Assembly (NCBI GenBank): GCA_018350325.1
Contig: JAEVLN010000018.1
Coordinates: 934,185 to 998,184 of the forward strand
Reading direction: 5' to 3'
DNA from: Globodera rostochiensis
Lineage: Eukaryota; Nematoda; Chromadorea; Rhabditida; Heteroderidae
DNA length: 64,000 nucleotides
The translations under genes were made by a program, and so were the position numbers. Under the pieces are notes generated by a model. It saw only the letters and a list, made by a program, of their open reading frames with translations. It was not told the DNA's origin and ran no database searches. This document shows positions 10,061-20,565 of this stretch, piece by piece. How positions within the stretch are numbered: position 1 is the first letter of the stretch; the number at the start of each line of letters is the position of its first letter.

Positions 10061-10639
10061 AAATGAGCACAAAACGACAAAAAATAAAACCCCTAAAAAG
10101 CTTCACGCTAAATTTTATGTTTTCCAAAAGAATGGTCATGTAAAATTTGTACAGGAAAGATGCAAAACATTCGATCAAATTAACAAATTAATTGCTACAT
10201 TATGCGCAAGTAATGATCTAAATCTATTGACCATAAGCCCAGAGAATACCTTCTACGAACCTTTGTAAATTAAAATTGCTCGCTGTAAAATATATTTAAT
10301 TAGTGTTTCCCCATCCCGCAATAATGGCATTTCCGCTTCGAATTTTTTCCAGCGGTCCACAATGAATACAAATCGAATAAAGTCCACAGATTGGATTTTT
10401 TAGCTAATTCATTAAGTTTTATTTTTAATGCTAAAACATTTAAACGCAAAAAATCGAATCTGCCAATTTTTCCTTTTTTCAGCGGCTCCTTTTCAGCTAA
10501 AAGACTTAATAAATGATATTTAATTAATTGCCTCTACCGAATTTTTTTCAGGGGGCGTTTTAATACCACCGGAATTTTTTGCCCTTTTTTGCTCTTCGGC
10601 CGCCTCACATCCACATTTCCCAATCAATTTTGGCCTCGA

Positions 10640-11092
10640 AATCCCCAAAAAACATAAAATTACAACAATGAAAAAGCAAGTAATGATCGGATTCATGCTT
10701 TTCGAATGATTTTGAAACCAGTGATTTTTGGAAAATACTCTTTCTTATACCCAGGCAAAAAAGTGAACATAAATATTCTCCAAGGTCAAAGATTCGGGGA
10801 AACAAATATGCATATTGAAAAGGAAATAGCAACAATTTCAATGTTTTTAGTCTGTGTTCACTGTTTGAATATTTTCATCCAAATTCCTTTCGTACTCAAA
10901 GTCAGTTCTTTCTTTTTTTGGGCTCATTCGGACCTTCGTTTGTGTCAAGCATTCTAAAAATTAGAATAGAAATTAGAGTTGGCCGAGACCGGGATTTTCG
11001 GGGAAAATCGGGACCGGGACCAGCAGGGACCGGGAAATGGAAAAAACCATTCAACTCCCCCACCACTCACCACTACACCACAACGGCGTATC
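10640..11092 (+). repeat. Inverted repeat arm, left (partner 14650-15130)
   Basis: 'tgcttttcgaatgattttgaa', 'tgttcactgtttgaatattttcatcc', 'ttcggaccttcgtttgtgtc', 'ctaatttttagaatgcttgac' (as complement) and 'ccccaccactcaccactacaccacaacgg' occur here and in inverse order at 14650-15130. The arms enclose the G-run region and the F-box gene. The right part includes a 'gttggccgagaccggg' MITE end. Confidence 0.75.
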
Positions 11093-11635
11093 CAGGGGGG
11101 GGGGGGACGCGGGACGCGGGAGGGGGGGGGGAGGGGAGGGGGAGGGAACGCGGGAGGGAGGGAGGGGGGGGGAAAGGGAGGAGGGGGGAACGCGGGAGGG
11201 GGGGGGAGGGGAGGGGGAGGGAACGCGGGAGGGAGGGAGGGGGGGGGGGGGAAGGGGAGGAGGGGGGAACGCGGGAGGGGGGGGGGAGGGGAGGGGGAGG
11301 GAACGCGGGAGGGGGGGAGAGGGGGGGGGGAGGGGGGGAGGGGGGAAACGCGGGAGGGGGGGGGGGAAGGAGAGGAGGGAAACGCGGGAGGGGGGGGGGG
11401 AGGGGAGGGGGGGGGGGGGGGGGGAACGCGCGGGAGGGGGGGGGGGAGGGGGGGGGGAGGGGGGGGGGGGGAAACGCGGGAGGGGGGGGGGGGAGGGGAG
11501 GGGGGGGGGGGGGGAACGCGCGGGAGGGGGGGGGGGGAGGGGGGGGGAGGGGGGGGGGGGGGGGGAAACGCGGGAGGGGGGGGGGGGGGGAGGGGGGGGG
11601 CGGGGGGGGGGGGGGGGAGGGCGGGGGAACGAGAA
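11093..11635. repeat. G-run tandem region, strong G-quadruplex potential
   Basis: About 540 bases on the plus strand are almost entirely G with periodic 'gggaacgcgggagg' punctuation. Dozens of runs of four or more G are present. All open frames here (Gly/Arg on plus, Pro on minus) are composition artefacts. It starts exactly where the left inverted arm stops. Run lengths in assemblies of such sequence are unreliable. Confidence 0.9.
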
Positions 11636-11822
11636 GTGCCACCCGCTCGCACGCAAGTCGAGGAGTCTGAAAATAGAAATATAAAAATGAAAAAAAGGAA
11701 ATGGTCGTTGGCGGAGCAATCTGGGCAGAACCGCGCTGTGTTACGGGGAGAAAACTCGGCAAAATGTCATTTCGTGTCGTTGAAGTTGATGACGACGAGT
11801 TTCCCCTGACAACCCGACTCAA

Positions 11823-12364
11823 TAGCCTCCCTTTTTCCTCTCGAGCAGATCACTCAAAACCACTTTAATAGCTTTTCTTATGGGCTGAAACCGATAGAAC
11901 AATCAAAAATTTATTGGGGCGAGCATTACCAAATGCTGATTTTGTTTTTAATATTAAATTTTTGTAGCACCCTAGTGTAGGCATCGAAATTTTTAAAATA
12001 CACGGGCAAGGGTTAAAGGCAAGGGTCGCCGCCGACCTACACGGGCAAGGGCAACATGGGTTAAAACTCCCGTGTCCAGAAAGACACGGGGCCCGTACAC
12101 GGGCAAGAGTTAGGGAATTTCAATTTAATTGGACGGGAATCCCGTATTATGCCGATTCCAATTTGACAAGATAGGAAAACGGCCGTGGTCTCGGTAGAAC
12201 ACAAAAACAGCTGATTTCGACTGTACCCGCCGTCGATCATTTCCTATGTGATTCACGAGAAATACTAAGTACCATTAATAAAGTTTTGCCATTAATCCCG
12301 ATTTTTGCGTAAGCTGATCCTGATTTTTTAGCCCATTCAAATCAAAATCTGCAAATTATAAAAA
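11823..12364. other. Transposon debris upstream of the F-box gene
   Basis: 11860-11925 matches the interior of the fold-back element at 18128-18576 ('gctgaaaccgatagaacaatc'). 12000-12120 is a short GC-rich palindromic stretch with 'acacgggcaagg' repeats. 12270-12364 is the conserved leader also found before the pseudogene at 3261. Confidence 0.55.
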
Positions 12365-13891
12365 ATGTCTGACAATCCGAAGAAAGTTGAGAAACAAATG
12401 AAAAGAATGTGAGTTTTTTTTTATACAAAATCGGAGGAAATTTCCCAAGATTGGGCCCCACTAAACGAGTAAATTTGCCATTGCCAAAATTTTCAGTTTA
12501 ATTTCTGACGACGTTTTGTTCGGTGTCTTCGCATTTTGTGACCCTTTTGTGCTCGGACTGAAATTCGCGCTTATCAGCGATCGATTTGATCGTTTGGTGG
12601 ACGCGCATTTCAAATTGAAGGAATGGTCGTTGGGCAATTTGCACATTGGTCGCGCAATCGACGGGGAGGACGCAGAAATTGTCAACCGCTTTGGCACTGA
12701 AATGGACGATCGTGGGCTGCCAAGTCCGCAAGTGCCGCTGCCTGCCAAAGTGACCGGCTTTGAACGGATTGACATAAAGTCGTTACTTTCTACCATTTGT
12801 CAATTAATTGGCCATAATTTTAGTTGCATCGACCAAAGTGTCATCGATTTTCTCCAAAACATCCGACGACTTTTCAAGCCCAAAAAGGCCAATCTTTCCA
12901 TTAGAATAGGCGACAACCAAAAGCTCAGTTTGGAAATCATTTGGCACCGCATTTGGCCGTTGATCAACAAAAACATTTGCGTAATTTCTGTGGATTATGC
13001 CGAATTGGTCCGTTTGCGCCGTTTCTCACCGGCCATTCTTGGCGATTGTGCAAAGCTCCGAGTGATCCATTCCGATTATGTTTTTCCCGAGTTTCCGGCC
13101 GATGACAGCGCTGGCGCTTCTTCTGGCCAAGCAGTGGCCAAATGGTTGCACACGCCCCGCGGTGATGGACTTCCGAAGGTGTTGGGATGCCGATTACTTT
13201 TGGAAAGAATGGTGCAACTCAAACAGGTGGCTTTTTTTAATTTGGGAAAATATGGATCATACGGTCCAGACTCAAAATCGAACGAAATATAGGTATATCA
13301 ATCGACTCCGCTCGGTCTGCAATGTAAGAATCTGAAAAATTTTTTGTTGAGCAGCCATTCCCTGAAGAGTTACAGACCCGGGACTGAAGTGTATTTGACA
13401 GAGGACTCAGTTGTTTACTGATTAAAAATCAAAATATACTTCAGTCCCGGGTCTGTAACTCTTCAGGGAATGGTTGCCCAACAAAAAATTTTTCGGATTC
13501 TTACATTGCAGACCGAGCGGAGTCGATTGATATATATTTTTTGATCGATTTTGAGTCTGGACCGTATGATCCATATTTAAACCTTAATTTGTTTTATTGC
13601 ACAAATTCCTTCATTCCTCTTAAGGAATTTTTCAAATCGACCGATTCGTTCAATTTCATCATCTATTTTACGGCAGCGTACATTGTGCCATTCGAATTGC
13701 AAAACAATTTGACGGCGGAGCGATTGGTGTGCCGTCGCATTGCCCAAAACCTTTGGCTGTTGGTTCGTTGTCCGATTGAGCGCGACGAAGACAAATGGGC
13801 CAAGTGGGAAAAGGAGGCCACTGAGTGGGATTGGTGTCCATGGAATTACATCTACATTAACGTCAAAGACAGGGACATCGGCGACGGGTAA
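12365..13891 (+). CDS. F-box-like protein of a cyst-nematode expanded family, 346 aa
   Basis: Three exons, 12365-12408, 12497-13226, 13625-13891 (phases 2 and 0; 1041 bases). It starts [10 protein letters not shown]; the F-box-like segment is at residues about 16-45 ([20 protein letters not shown] then [15 protein letters not shown]), followed by a long repeat-poor region with [42 protein letters not shown] and [20 protein letters not shown], and a C-terminal exon with [34 protein letters not shown] and KDRDIGDG. I recall this layout from predicted proteins of Globodera; F-box proteins usually bring substrates to SCF ubiquitin ligases. Family members usually continue a little past IDGDG-like ends, so the stop reached here right after a possible donor (GGG/TAA) may be a C-terminal truncation. 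Intron 2 holds a fold-back element. Confidence 0.75.
13248..13577. mobile_element. Fold-back MITE in intron 2 of the F-box gene
   Basis: The two halves are almost complete inverted copies: AATATGGATCATACGGTCCA at the left and its complement at the right, continuing through 'gactccgctcggtctgcaatg' and 'cttcagtcccgggtctgtaac'. The termini (TATGGATCATA) are shared with the element at 18128-18576. Confidence 0.88.
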
Positions 13892-13984
13892 ACTACCTAA
13901 TTTTTGTGATTTGCCAAATGAAAACAATAATTATTTTGAGTTGTTTTTAAATCGGTCCAAAAGATCTGCCCCGATCCTACAATC

Positions 13985-14112
13985 GCGCGTAGCCAGAAAA
14001 AATTTCGGATCAGAAAGATTGCCATCTGAGCGTTGGAGCTCAGCTGGGTTCCCGTCCGAGCGCCAATTCACCCCCCCACCCACCCTTCCCCAAATGCTCG
14101 ATTTAGGGTAGA
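13985..14112 (+). repeat. GC-rich repeat downstream of the F-box gene
   Basis: 'ttcggatcagaaagattgcc..ctgagcg' through 'gagcgccaattcacccccc' matches 41060-40940 in inverse orientation, next to an F-box pseudogene there as well. The repeat therefore travels with the F-box 3' end. Confidence 0.65.
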
Positions 14113-14116
14113 TAGA

Positions 14117-14250
14117 GTTAGTTGGCCGGGACCGGGATACCGACCGGGACCGGTCGGAAAATTCCCGGTTTTTGGAATCCCGGTCCCGATCCCGATTCCG
14201 CTTTTTAAAAAATCGGGATCCCGTCTCGGTGGGCCTGGACTAACCGGGAA
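14117..14250. mobile_element. Incomplete MITE of the 'TTGGCCGGGACCGGG' family
   Basis: It starts TAGAGTTAGTTGGCCGGGAC and is built of 'ccgggaccgg' palindromes, as at 8588-8723 and 41650-41822. The right end has no matching TCTA terminus, so it is truncated or diverged. Confidence 0.55.
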
Positions 14251-14649
14251 AAAAGTACATTAAGGATTGGGTTTTTGAGCGCTAAAGGCAGTCCGTTGTG
14301 GTCGCATCAGGTGGTTCCGACAGTAGTTGATTTCGACATTCGACAGTGAATTCCAAAAAATGTTTCGAACTTGTTAGACATTTCGAATTTTCAACTTCTA
14401 AATGCTTTTTAGACCTGTACGTTATCCGTTTTGCTAAAAAAAAAATGCATTTTTAGGCTTGCCTCGAAAATTACAGATTTTTTGAGTGTAGGCGTATGAT
14501 TGTTATCAAACTATTGTAACCTTTTTACTTTTTCAGGGATTTTATATCATTTTCGTGGGTCGAAATGCCTAAAAATACGAATTTAGACTTCTTGGAAAAT
14601 TATAGAATTTTTAACAGTGGCACTGTCGAAATCAACTACTGTCGGAACA

Positions 14650-15130
14650 CATGATGCCGTTGTGGTGTAGTGGTGAGTGGTGGGGGAGTTGAATGGGTTT
14701 TTCCGTTTCCCGAACCCTGCTGGTCCCGGTCCCGATTTTTCCCGAAAATCCCGGTCCCGGCCAACTCTAATTTCTATTCTAATTTTTAGAATGCTTGACA
14801 CAAACGAAGGTCCGAGTGAGCCCAAGAAAAGAAAGAACTGAGTTCGAACGGAATTTGGATGAAAATATTCAAACAGTGAACACAGACTAAATGGCTTCAA
14901 AATTAGAGACCGGACCCAAAACCAAAACCAAAAATTTTTTTTGGGTTTTTGTACAACAAATTGGACCAAAAGTTTTTTGGTTTTGGGTCAACTTGGAGTA
15001 AAACCCAAAAAAAACCAAAACCTAAAAAATCCCAAAAAAATGTTTTGGTTTTGGTTTTGGGTCCAAGTTTCCGGTCTCTATTCAAAATCATTCGAAAAGC
15101 ATGAATTCGATCATTACTTGCTTTTTCATT
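14650..15130 (-). repeat. Inverted repeat arm, right (partner 10640-11092)
   Basis: Complement of the left arm, interrupted by a later hAT MITE (14904-15080). The end of the arm (15085-15330, + strand) has an open frame with NEKLVKLKLLKVLKLMEGEA that I do not recognise. Confidence 0.7.
14904..15080. mobile_element. hAT MITE, 177 bases, 'TAGAGACCGG' family
   Basis: Ends TAGAGACCGG / CCGGTCTCTA with exact duplication ttcaaaat (14896-14903, 15081-15088). The interior is made of 'ccaaaacc' and 'ggttttgg' blocks. The copy at 40578-40754 has the same length and layout. Confidence 0.92.
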
Positions 15131-15419
15131 GTACTTTTGTGCTTTTTGGACATTTTGAGGCCACGGACAATGAGAAATTGGTGAAGCTAAAGCTATTGAA
15201 GGTGTTGAAATTGATGGAAGGAGAAGCGGGAGCGTCTGTTCGATTCTTATTTCGACAATTAATTGGTTGGATTCTCGACCAATTGCAACACCGATTTACA
15301 TATCGAATGCTAGACCCTAATTTAACATAAGGCCTAGCTACTATCAATTTAACTAATCATCTTCTGAGTATAGTTCTTTCGGACTAAGGCTTTCTTTCCT
15401 TTCCCCGCATCAGCAATTT

Positions 15420-15658
15420 GTCCCCGCATCATTTCCGGGAGGCTCAATTTCCCCGCCACTTTGCCCGGGGATCGGCGACCAATTTTTGTTGCCCCTCCCC
15501 GTTTTTCTTTTGCCCGCAATCATCAACATTTTGGGGAGGGGCGGGGGCTATCTCTTTGCCAATCTCCACTCCTGGGATCAGCGTCGCTCTCCTGACATTT
15601 TCGCATTGCCCCCGCCCCCCCCCCCCCGCCGGCAAATGTTTATTGATTTATTCTCACC
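15420..15658 (-). repeat. Composite repeat 'A', copy 4, first part (inverted)
   Basis: Inverse-orientation match to 2160-2300 and 40760-40940 (the 'ctccccgccggg..gatcagcg' block and the C-run). It breaks at 15659 where a hAT transposon is inserted and resumes at 17739. Confidence 0.75.
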
Positions 15659-15876
15659 ATTTTTACCAGGGTTCGCAGATCTGAGGTTTTAGCCTCATTT
15701 TGTGGCTTTTTGATAGTCCAATGAGGCTAAATTTTTAAAATGAGGTTTAGCCTCATTTGTGGCTTTTTTGAGTTTGATGAGGTTTTTTGAGAATTTCGTG
15801 ATAAATAAAAAATTTATATTAAATTTTGAATATTTGGCGTAATGTTCATCCATTTTGTCTCGCTAATGGTGTCTTT

Positions 15877-17030
15877 CAGGGATGGGCGGAATTCCGACTT
15901 CCGAAGTTCCGACTTCCGAGTTCCGACATTTTTTGGGCTCGGAATTCCGAGTTCCGACTTCCGAAAATTTTTGACAATGCGGAATTCCGAGTTCCGACTT
16001 CCGAAATTTTAAGGAAAAAATCGGAACTTTTTTCGGAAGTGTTACCCAAATTTTTGCAAAAAATGACAATTTGTGTCGATTTTGAACACAATGCCAAATT
16101 AAATTTAAAAAATCCTTAATTTAATATCTTTTGCAAAGCGCGCATTTCCAATATGTATATGTCTCAGTGGTTAAGCAGTTTCGTGACTTATGTTGGGTTC
16201 TATTCCCCCGAGAGAAAACTCATTATATGTTTTTAATTTAAGTCTTTTTATTGATTCTTAGTCATCGCTCAAAAACCCTTAAAAAATGGTGATTTTTTTT
16301 TGAAATTTTGGGCACATTTCCTAATTAAATTCACTAATTAATTTTTTCCCCCGGTAGAGCCTATCGGCACCGCCGGAACTCTCCTATTCCCTAAAAACTT
16401 GAAAAAATTACCTTATTTATAAAATTTTGGTTGCAAATCCCTTAACAGATCGAGACAAAAATTCGAAATTTTCTCGGCGGCGCCTATCGGCACCGCCGAC
16501 CCCCTCCCCCCCCCCCCCACCTTCTCAAAAATCCTGTATTCCTGACTAATTTTCTTTAAAAAACCATACCCAAAAATAAAGCCCCTAAAAATTTTAACCT
16601 TTTTAAAAAATTCTTTTCAGCGGCGACGCTAGTCACCCAACAAAAACCTTTAATAAAAAGCCATAAAATTTTCAATTTCAGGAATTTTTGAACCTAAAAT
16701 TAAAAAATGTTCAAAAACTTTTTTTTGTTTGCAATCAAACAAGTCAATTGTTGAATTTAATTGTTAAATGTTTGTTGTTTTATTGTTTTTGGTTCGTAAA
16801 TTGATTTATTCAAGTCAAGGCAACATATTTAAGAAAATTTTTAAAACTTCCGAGTTCCGACTTCCGAATTCCGAGTTCCGACATTTTTTGGGCTCGGAAT
16901 TCCGAGTTCCGACTTCCGAAAATTTTTTAAGGCCCGGAATTCCGAGTTCCGACTTCCGAAAAATTTTTAGGCCCCGGAATTCCGACTTCCGAGTTCCGAA
17001 ATTTTCTGAGGTCGTCGGCGCCCATCCCTG
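15877..17030. mobile_element. Second hAT element nested inside the first
   Basis: Ends CAGGGATGGGCG / CGCCCATCCCTG with exact duplications gtgtcttt (15869-15876, 17031-17038). Both subterminal regions carry arrays of 'ttccgacttccga'. The interior has two 'cggcggcgcctatcggcaccgccga' type hairpins and a tRNA-like stretch (16150-16225). Confidence 0.94.
16150..16225 (+). other. tRNA-like sequence (Pol III A/B-box pattern), not an intact tRNA
   Basis: 'tcagtggttaagc' resembles a D-arm/A box and 'gggttctattccc' a T-arm/B box, about 30 bases apart. I could not fold a complete cloverleaf with a matched acceptor stem, so this is a tRNA-derived relic or a SINE head, not a functional tRNA call. Confidence 0.35.
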
Positions 17031-17349
17031 GTGTCTTTCATTGGTCCCGATTTTTTTTTTTAATGAAGGTTTTAAGCAATTCTGAGAAGTATTCGGGGGT
17101 ATCGAGGTCCCTGATCACGAATTGACATCATTTTCATTTTTAGAAAAAGCGTGTTCCGGTTTGAAATAATTGGGAATTTTCTTAATAAAAAAAACATCAT
17201 TTTCCATTTTTTTTAATGCAGAAAAGCATCACATTTTTTTCTAAAAATAGCTGCAAATCTGTTAACAAATCGAGCCAAAAATTCGAAATTTTTCTCGGCG
17301 GCGCCTATCGGCACCGCCGACCCCTCCCCCCACCCACGCACCTAAAAAA

Positions 17350-17608
17350 GTATTTAGGAACAATCGCGCGCAAAAAATTGAAATTTCGCTTATTTCTGTC
17401 GATTCCGGTGTCCAGTGCTTTCGTGGAGCGGGTTTTTTCACTCTGCTTAGCACAATGGACGGATGTGCGCAATTCATTGAAAGTTGAGACCGTAGAATCA
17501 CTGGCCCAAATCAAAGTCAATTTCGATCATTTGTGCCCCGAGTTTTACCAAATGTTAATTTCAAACAAAAAATTGCTTAAATCGATCACGGATAATCAAA
17601 GCATTTGA
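17350..17608 (+). pseudogene. hAT transposase C-terminal dimerisation region
   Basis: The open stretch reads LSIPVSSAFVERVFSLCLAQ, then WTDVRNSLKVETVESLAQIK and ends in a stop. The pattern 'PVSSAxxERxFS..(R)N.L..E..E.L..IK' is the hAT C-terminal dimerisation domain (PF05699-like). The rest of the transposase was deleted or displaced, so the element is non-autonomous as it stands. Confidence 0.82.
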
Positions 17609-17738
17609 ACATTTCACATTCACTATTTACCGGTTAAATAAAGCTTTGGGAAAATGAAGTTTTTTGGTCCCAAATGAGGCTTTTTTGCCTACCAAATGAG
17701 GCTTTTGAAAATTTTCATCTGCGAACCCTGATTTTTAC

Positions 17739-18120
17739 CCATCTTTTGTTTTTTGTGCATTGTTCTGACGTCTTTTTGTTTATTCGACGAATTTTGCACA
17801 TTCGGCCCCACATTTACTTACTGTACGGTAACCAATTCCCCCGAACAATCACCACTTTCATTGCCAGCCAATTTCTGACACTCTTTTTCTCTCCTTCCCT
17901 CTCTCTTTCTATGTCTCTCTTTCGCTCTCCCCTTTGTCTCTCTCTCTGTCTGTCTCTTTCGCTCTCCCTTCTGCCTCTCTCTTCTGTATCTCTCTGTCTC
18001 TCTCTCTCTCTCTCTTCCCATCTCACAAGTGTTGGCCATGAACGGGTCTCCACATCTGCTTGACCAACTACCTGAATGCCATTGTACACGCCGAACGAAT
18101 GCTACTTAATTTGACATAAA
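17739..18120 (-). repeat. Composite repeat 'A', copy 4, second part, with (TC)n tract
   Basis: Continues the inverted copy broken by the 15667-17730 insertion: 'acggtaaccaattcccc', 'caatcaccactttc', then a (TC)n tract to about 18012. Confidence 0.75.
18013..18118 (+). pseudogene. Rearranged fragment of the small gene at 1142-1518
   Basis: 'gtgttggccatgaacgg' and 'gatctgcttgaccaact'-like sequence is followed directly by 'aatgccattgtacacgccgaacga'. In the gene these parts are separated by the end of exon 1 and a 65-base intron. Here the intron and about 25 flanking exon bases are missing and the frame changes at the join, so it is a deleted or retro-derived fragment, not a coding gene. Confidence 0.65.
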
Positions 18121-18127
18121 AAAAGGA

Positions 18128-18576
18128 AAATATGGATCATAGCTCCCAGACTCGAAATCAATCAAAACCACTTTTATAGGGTTTCTTAGGTGCTGAAACC
18201 GATAGAACAATCAAAATTTTTTTGTCGCTCCGCCTTTAAACCGGCTTTTGAACGGTTTAAAAATTGCCAAAAATGGAGATTTTTGACGTAAATTTTGTTG
18301 GTATTCAAATGGCGTCTGATCGTGTCCCGTCACATCTAGATCGATTTGTCTCGCCTAGAGCTGTCGAATGATTCTAAATTTGTTAGGGTTGGTCGCCGGC
18401 AGAACACAAAATTTACGTTAAAAATCACCATTTTTGGCAATTTTTAAACCGTTCAAAAACCGGTTTAAAGGCGAAGCGACAAAAAAAGTTTGCTTGTTCT
18501 ATCGGTTTCAGCACCTAAGAAACCCTATAAAAGTGGTTTTGATTGATTTCGAGTCTGGGAGCTATGATCCATATTT
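18128..18576. mobile_element. Fold-back MITE related to 13248-13577
   Basis: The halves are inverse copies: AATATGGATCATAGCTCCCA with 'gactcgaaatcaatcaaaac', 'ggtttcttaggtgctgaaac' and 'cgcctttaaaccgg' mirrored at the right. The outer 11 bases equal those of the element in the F-box intron, and the rest differs. Confidence 0.88.
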
Positions 18577-19444
18577 ACCAAAATAAAAATTCCTTTTTAT
18601 TTTCTAATCGAATTTCTTGCATTCCAATTCTGACCTATTCACAAGACGATTTTTATTTACATATTTATTTTTAAATAAGTTGCTCATAGTGTTTAAATAT
18701 TTTTTATTTGGGGTTGAATTTAAATTGCACATTAAAATGACCGGATTTTTAAATATGCTCGAATCGGTAACTCAGGCCGCCCGATTTGAATTTTTGCACA
18801 ATTTCATATTTTACTCTTTAAAATTTAATAATTCCGACGCTTAAACGACTCTCAAAAATATGCGATTTTTTCTGCCTTCCGCCGTTTCAAAAACAATGGC
18901 ACAACAAATTATTTTGTACTTAAAAATTTCGCCAATCTCCTTTAAAAATGCATATTTTCTGCTTTTGTGATATTTTATTGAAAGCGATTTTAAGTAATTT
19001 TTTGCAGATTTTCAAAGCTAACTTAACCGGCTCAAATGCGGTTTAAAGGCTTTGCTACAACATTCTTGATCGAAAATTCGGTTTCAGCACCAAAACAAAC
19101 CTAGAGAAGTGTTTTTTGGAAGGTTGATAGTATTTTATACCAAGCTTTTCCATCGTTGCAAAAAGCAAAAAGCGTACTTCAATTTTAGCTACTGCGCCGG
19201 TTTAAGCACAAGATGTCATCATGGCCGCTCTTACTTTCACCAAATCCAGCTGCTCAACCCAACACCTAAATTGCACAAGGATTTATTAGTGTTGCCCAAA
19301 CATTTCGGAAAATGGCATTCAAAATCTCAAAAAACCAACTTTTTAAGATCAATAAACAAAAATGTGTACTATAAAATCCTCGCAATTTTTCTCTTTTTTT
19401 TTGACCAAAAAGCGTTTTATTAGGACAATTTTGAAGAGAGTTAT
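18577..19444. other. Intergenic, no gene recognised
   Basis: AT-rich; 19020-19110 keeps a decayed piece of the fold-back element family ('gcggtttaaaggctttgctac'). The open frames are low-complexity. Confidence 0.45.
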
Positions 19445-20290
19445 GAATTTTTTAACTTCTGGTGCATTCTGCATTTCCAGAACATTAAATAACAAATTCT
19501 GGTGCATGCTGATTTTCCGTAAACTTAATTCTGGTTCATACTGTCTTTCCCGAAAACCTAATTCTGATCCGAGGATTTCCAGAACATCAAATAACAAATT
19601 CTGGTTCGTACTGGCTTTCCGGAAACCTAATTCTGGTCTATATTGGTTTTCCGGAACACCAAATTCTGGTCTATATTGGTTTTCCGGAACACCAAATTCT
19701 GGTCCAGTTGACTTTCCGGACCAGCAAATTCTGGTGCATTCTGGATTTCCAGAACATCAAGTAACAAATTCTGGTGTATCTCTGATTTTCCGGAAACCTA
19801 ATTCTGGTCTATACAGTCTTTCCGGAACATCAAAATTAAATGTGTTTGTCACATTTGGCTTGTTTTGTGTTTTCGGAATGCCTAATTGCTGAATTGTTTG
19901 TGTTTTCAACACATTTGACTTGTTTTGTGTTTTTGTTAGGGGGTAAATGACTGAATGTTTGTGTTTCCCACTTATTGACTTGTTTTGTGTTTGTGTTTTG
20001 GGATTAAATGACTGAATGTTTGTGTTTTCAACACATTTGACTTGTTGCGTGTTTGTGTTAGGGGGTAAATGACTGAATGTTTGTGTTTCCCACTTATTGA
20101 CTTGTTTTGTGTTTGTGTTTTGGGATTAAATGACTGAATGTTTGTGTTTTCAACACATTTGACTTGTTGCGTGTTTGTGTTAAGATAAAATGAGGGAAGT
20201 CTTTTTCCGGCTGATACTGACTTTCTAGGAAACCTAATTCTGGTCCAGCTGGCTTTCCGGGACAGCAAATTCTGGCGTTCAAAATCGGTC
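19445..20290. repeat. Degenerate minisatellite of 'ttctgg..ttccggaa' units
   Basis: Variable units such as 'tttccggaacaccaaattctggtc' alternate for about 420 bases, followed by two near-identical units of about 120 bases made of 'tgtttgtgtttcccacttattgacttg' and 'cacatttgacttgtt' (19900-20190). Similar arrays occur at 48090-48680 and 57640-58230 beside Helitron-like fragments. Confidence 0.85.
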
Positions 20291-20565
20291 GAAATGGAAG
20301 CCAGATTTGGATTCTCCAAACCCCGAAACCCCCTAGAAAGAGCTTTTTTATCGACTTTGAAAAAACATCTTTTTTTATTGATGTCACATAACAGAAAAGT
20401 ACTGAATGGGACCTAGCCAAGCCCTAAGGGTATCTGCCATTTATTGAAGCAAAAATCAAATTATCTATATAAACTTCAGTACTGTGATTTTTTTATGTCA
20501 AGTTAAGAAATTGTGTTCTGCAATTGATGGAATGAAGTGAAACGTTGATACTTAACACAATTAGT

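Larger units (their letters stand above)
15667..17730. mobile_element. hAT element, 2.06 kb, with transposase remnant
   Basis: Ends CAGGGTTCGCAGAT / ATCTGCGAACCCTG flanked by exact 8-base duplications atttttac (15659-15666, 17731-17738). Subterminal 'gaggct..agcctcat' repeats are mirrored at both ends. The uninterrupted target site is seen in other copies of repeat 'A' ('ttctcaccatttta..catc'). It contains a second hAT element (15877-17030) and a transposase C-terminus (17350-17608). Confidence 0.94.

Noticed and set aside
10918..11822. Long Gly/Arg frames on plus and Pro/Arg frames on minus, up to 276 codons
   Set aside because: All come from the G-run block; the frames differ only by phase, have no splice or start context and no ordinary codon use.
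16150..16225. Functional tRNA gene
   Set aside because: A- and B-box-like parts are present, but no acceptor stem or full cloverleaf could be folded by eye.
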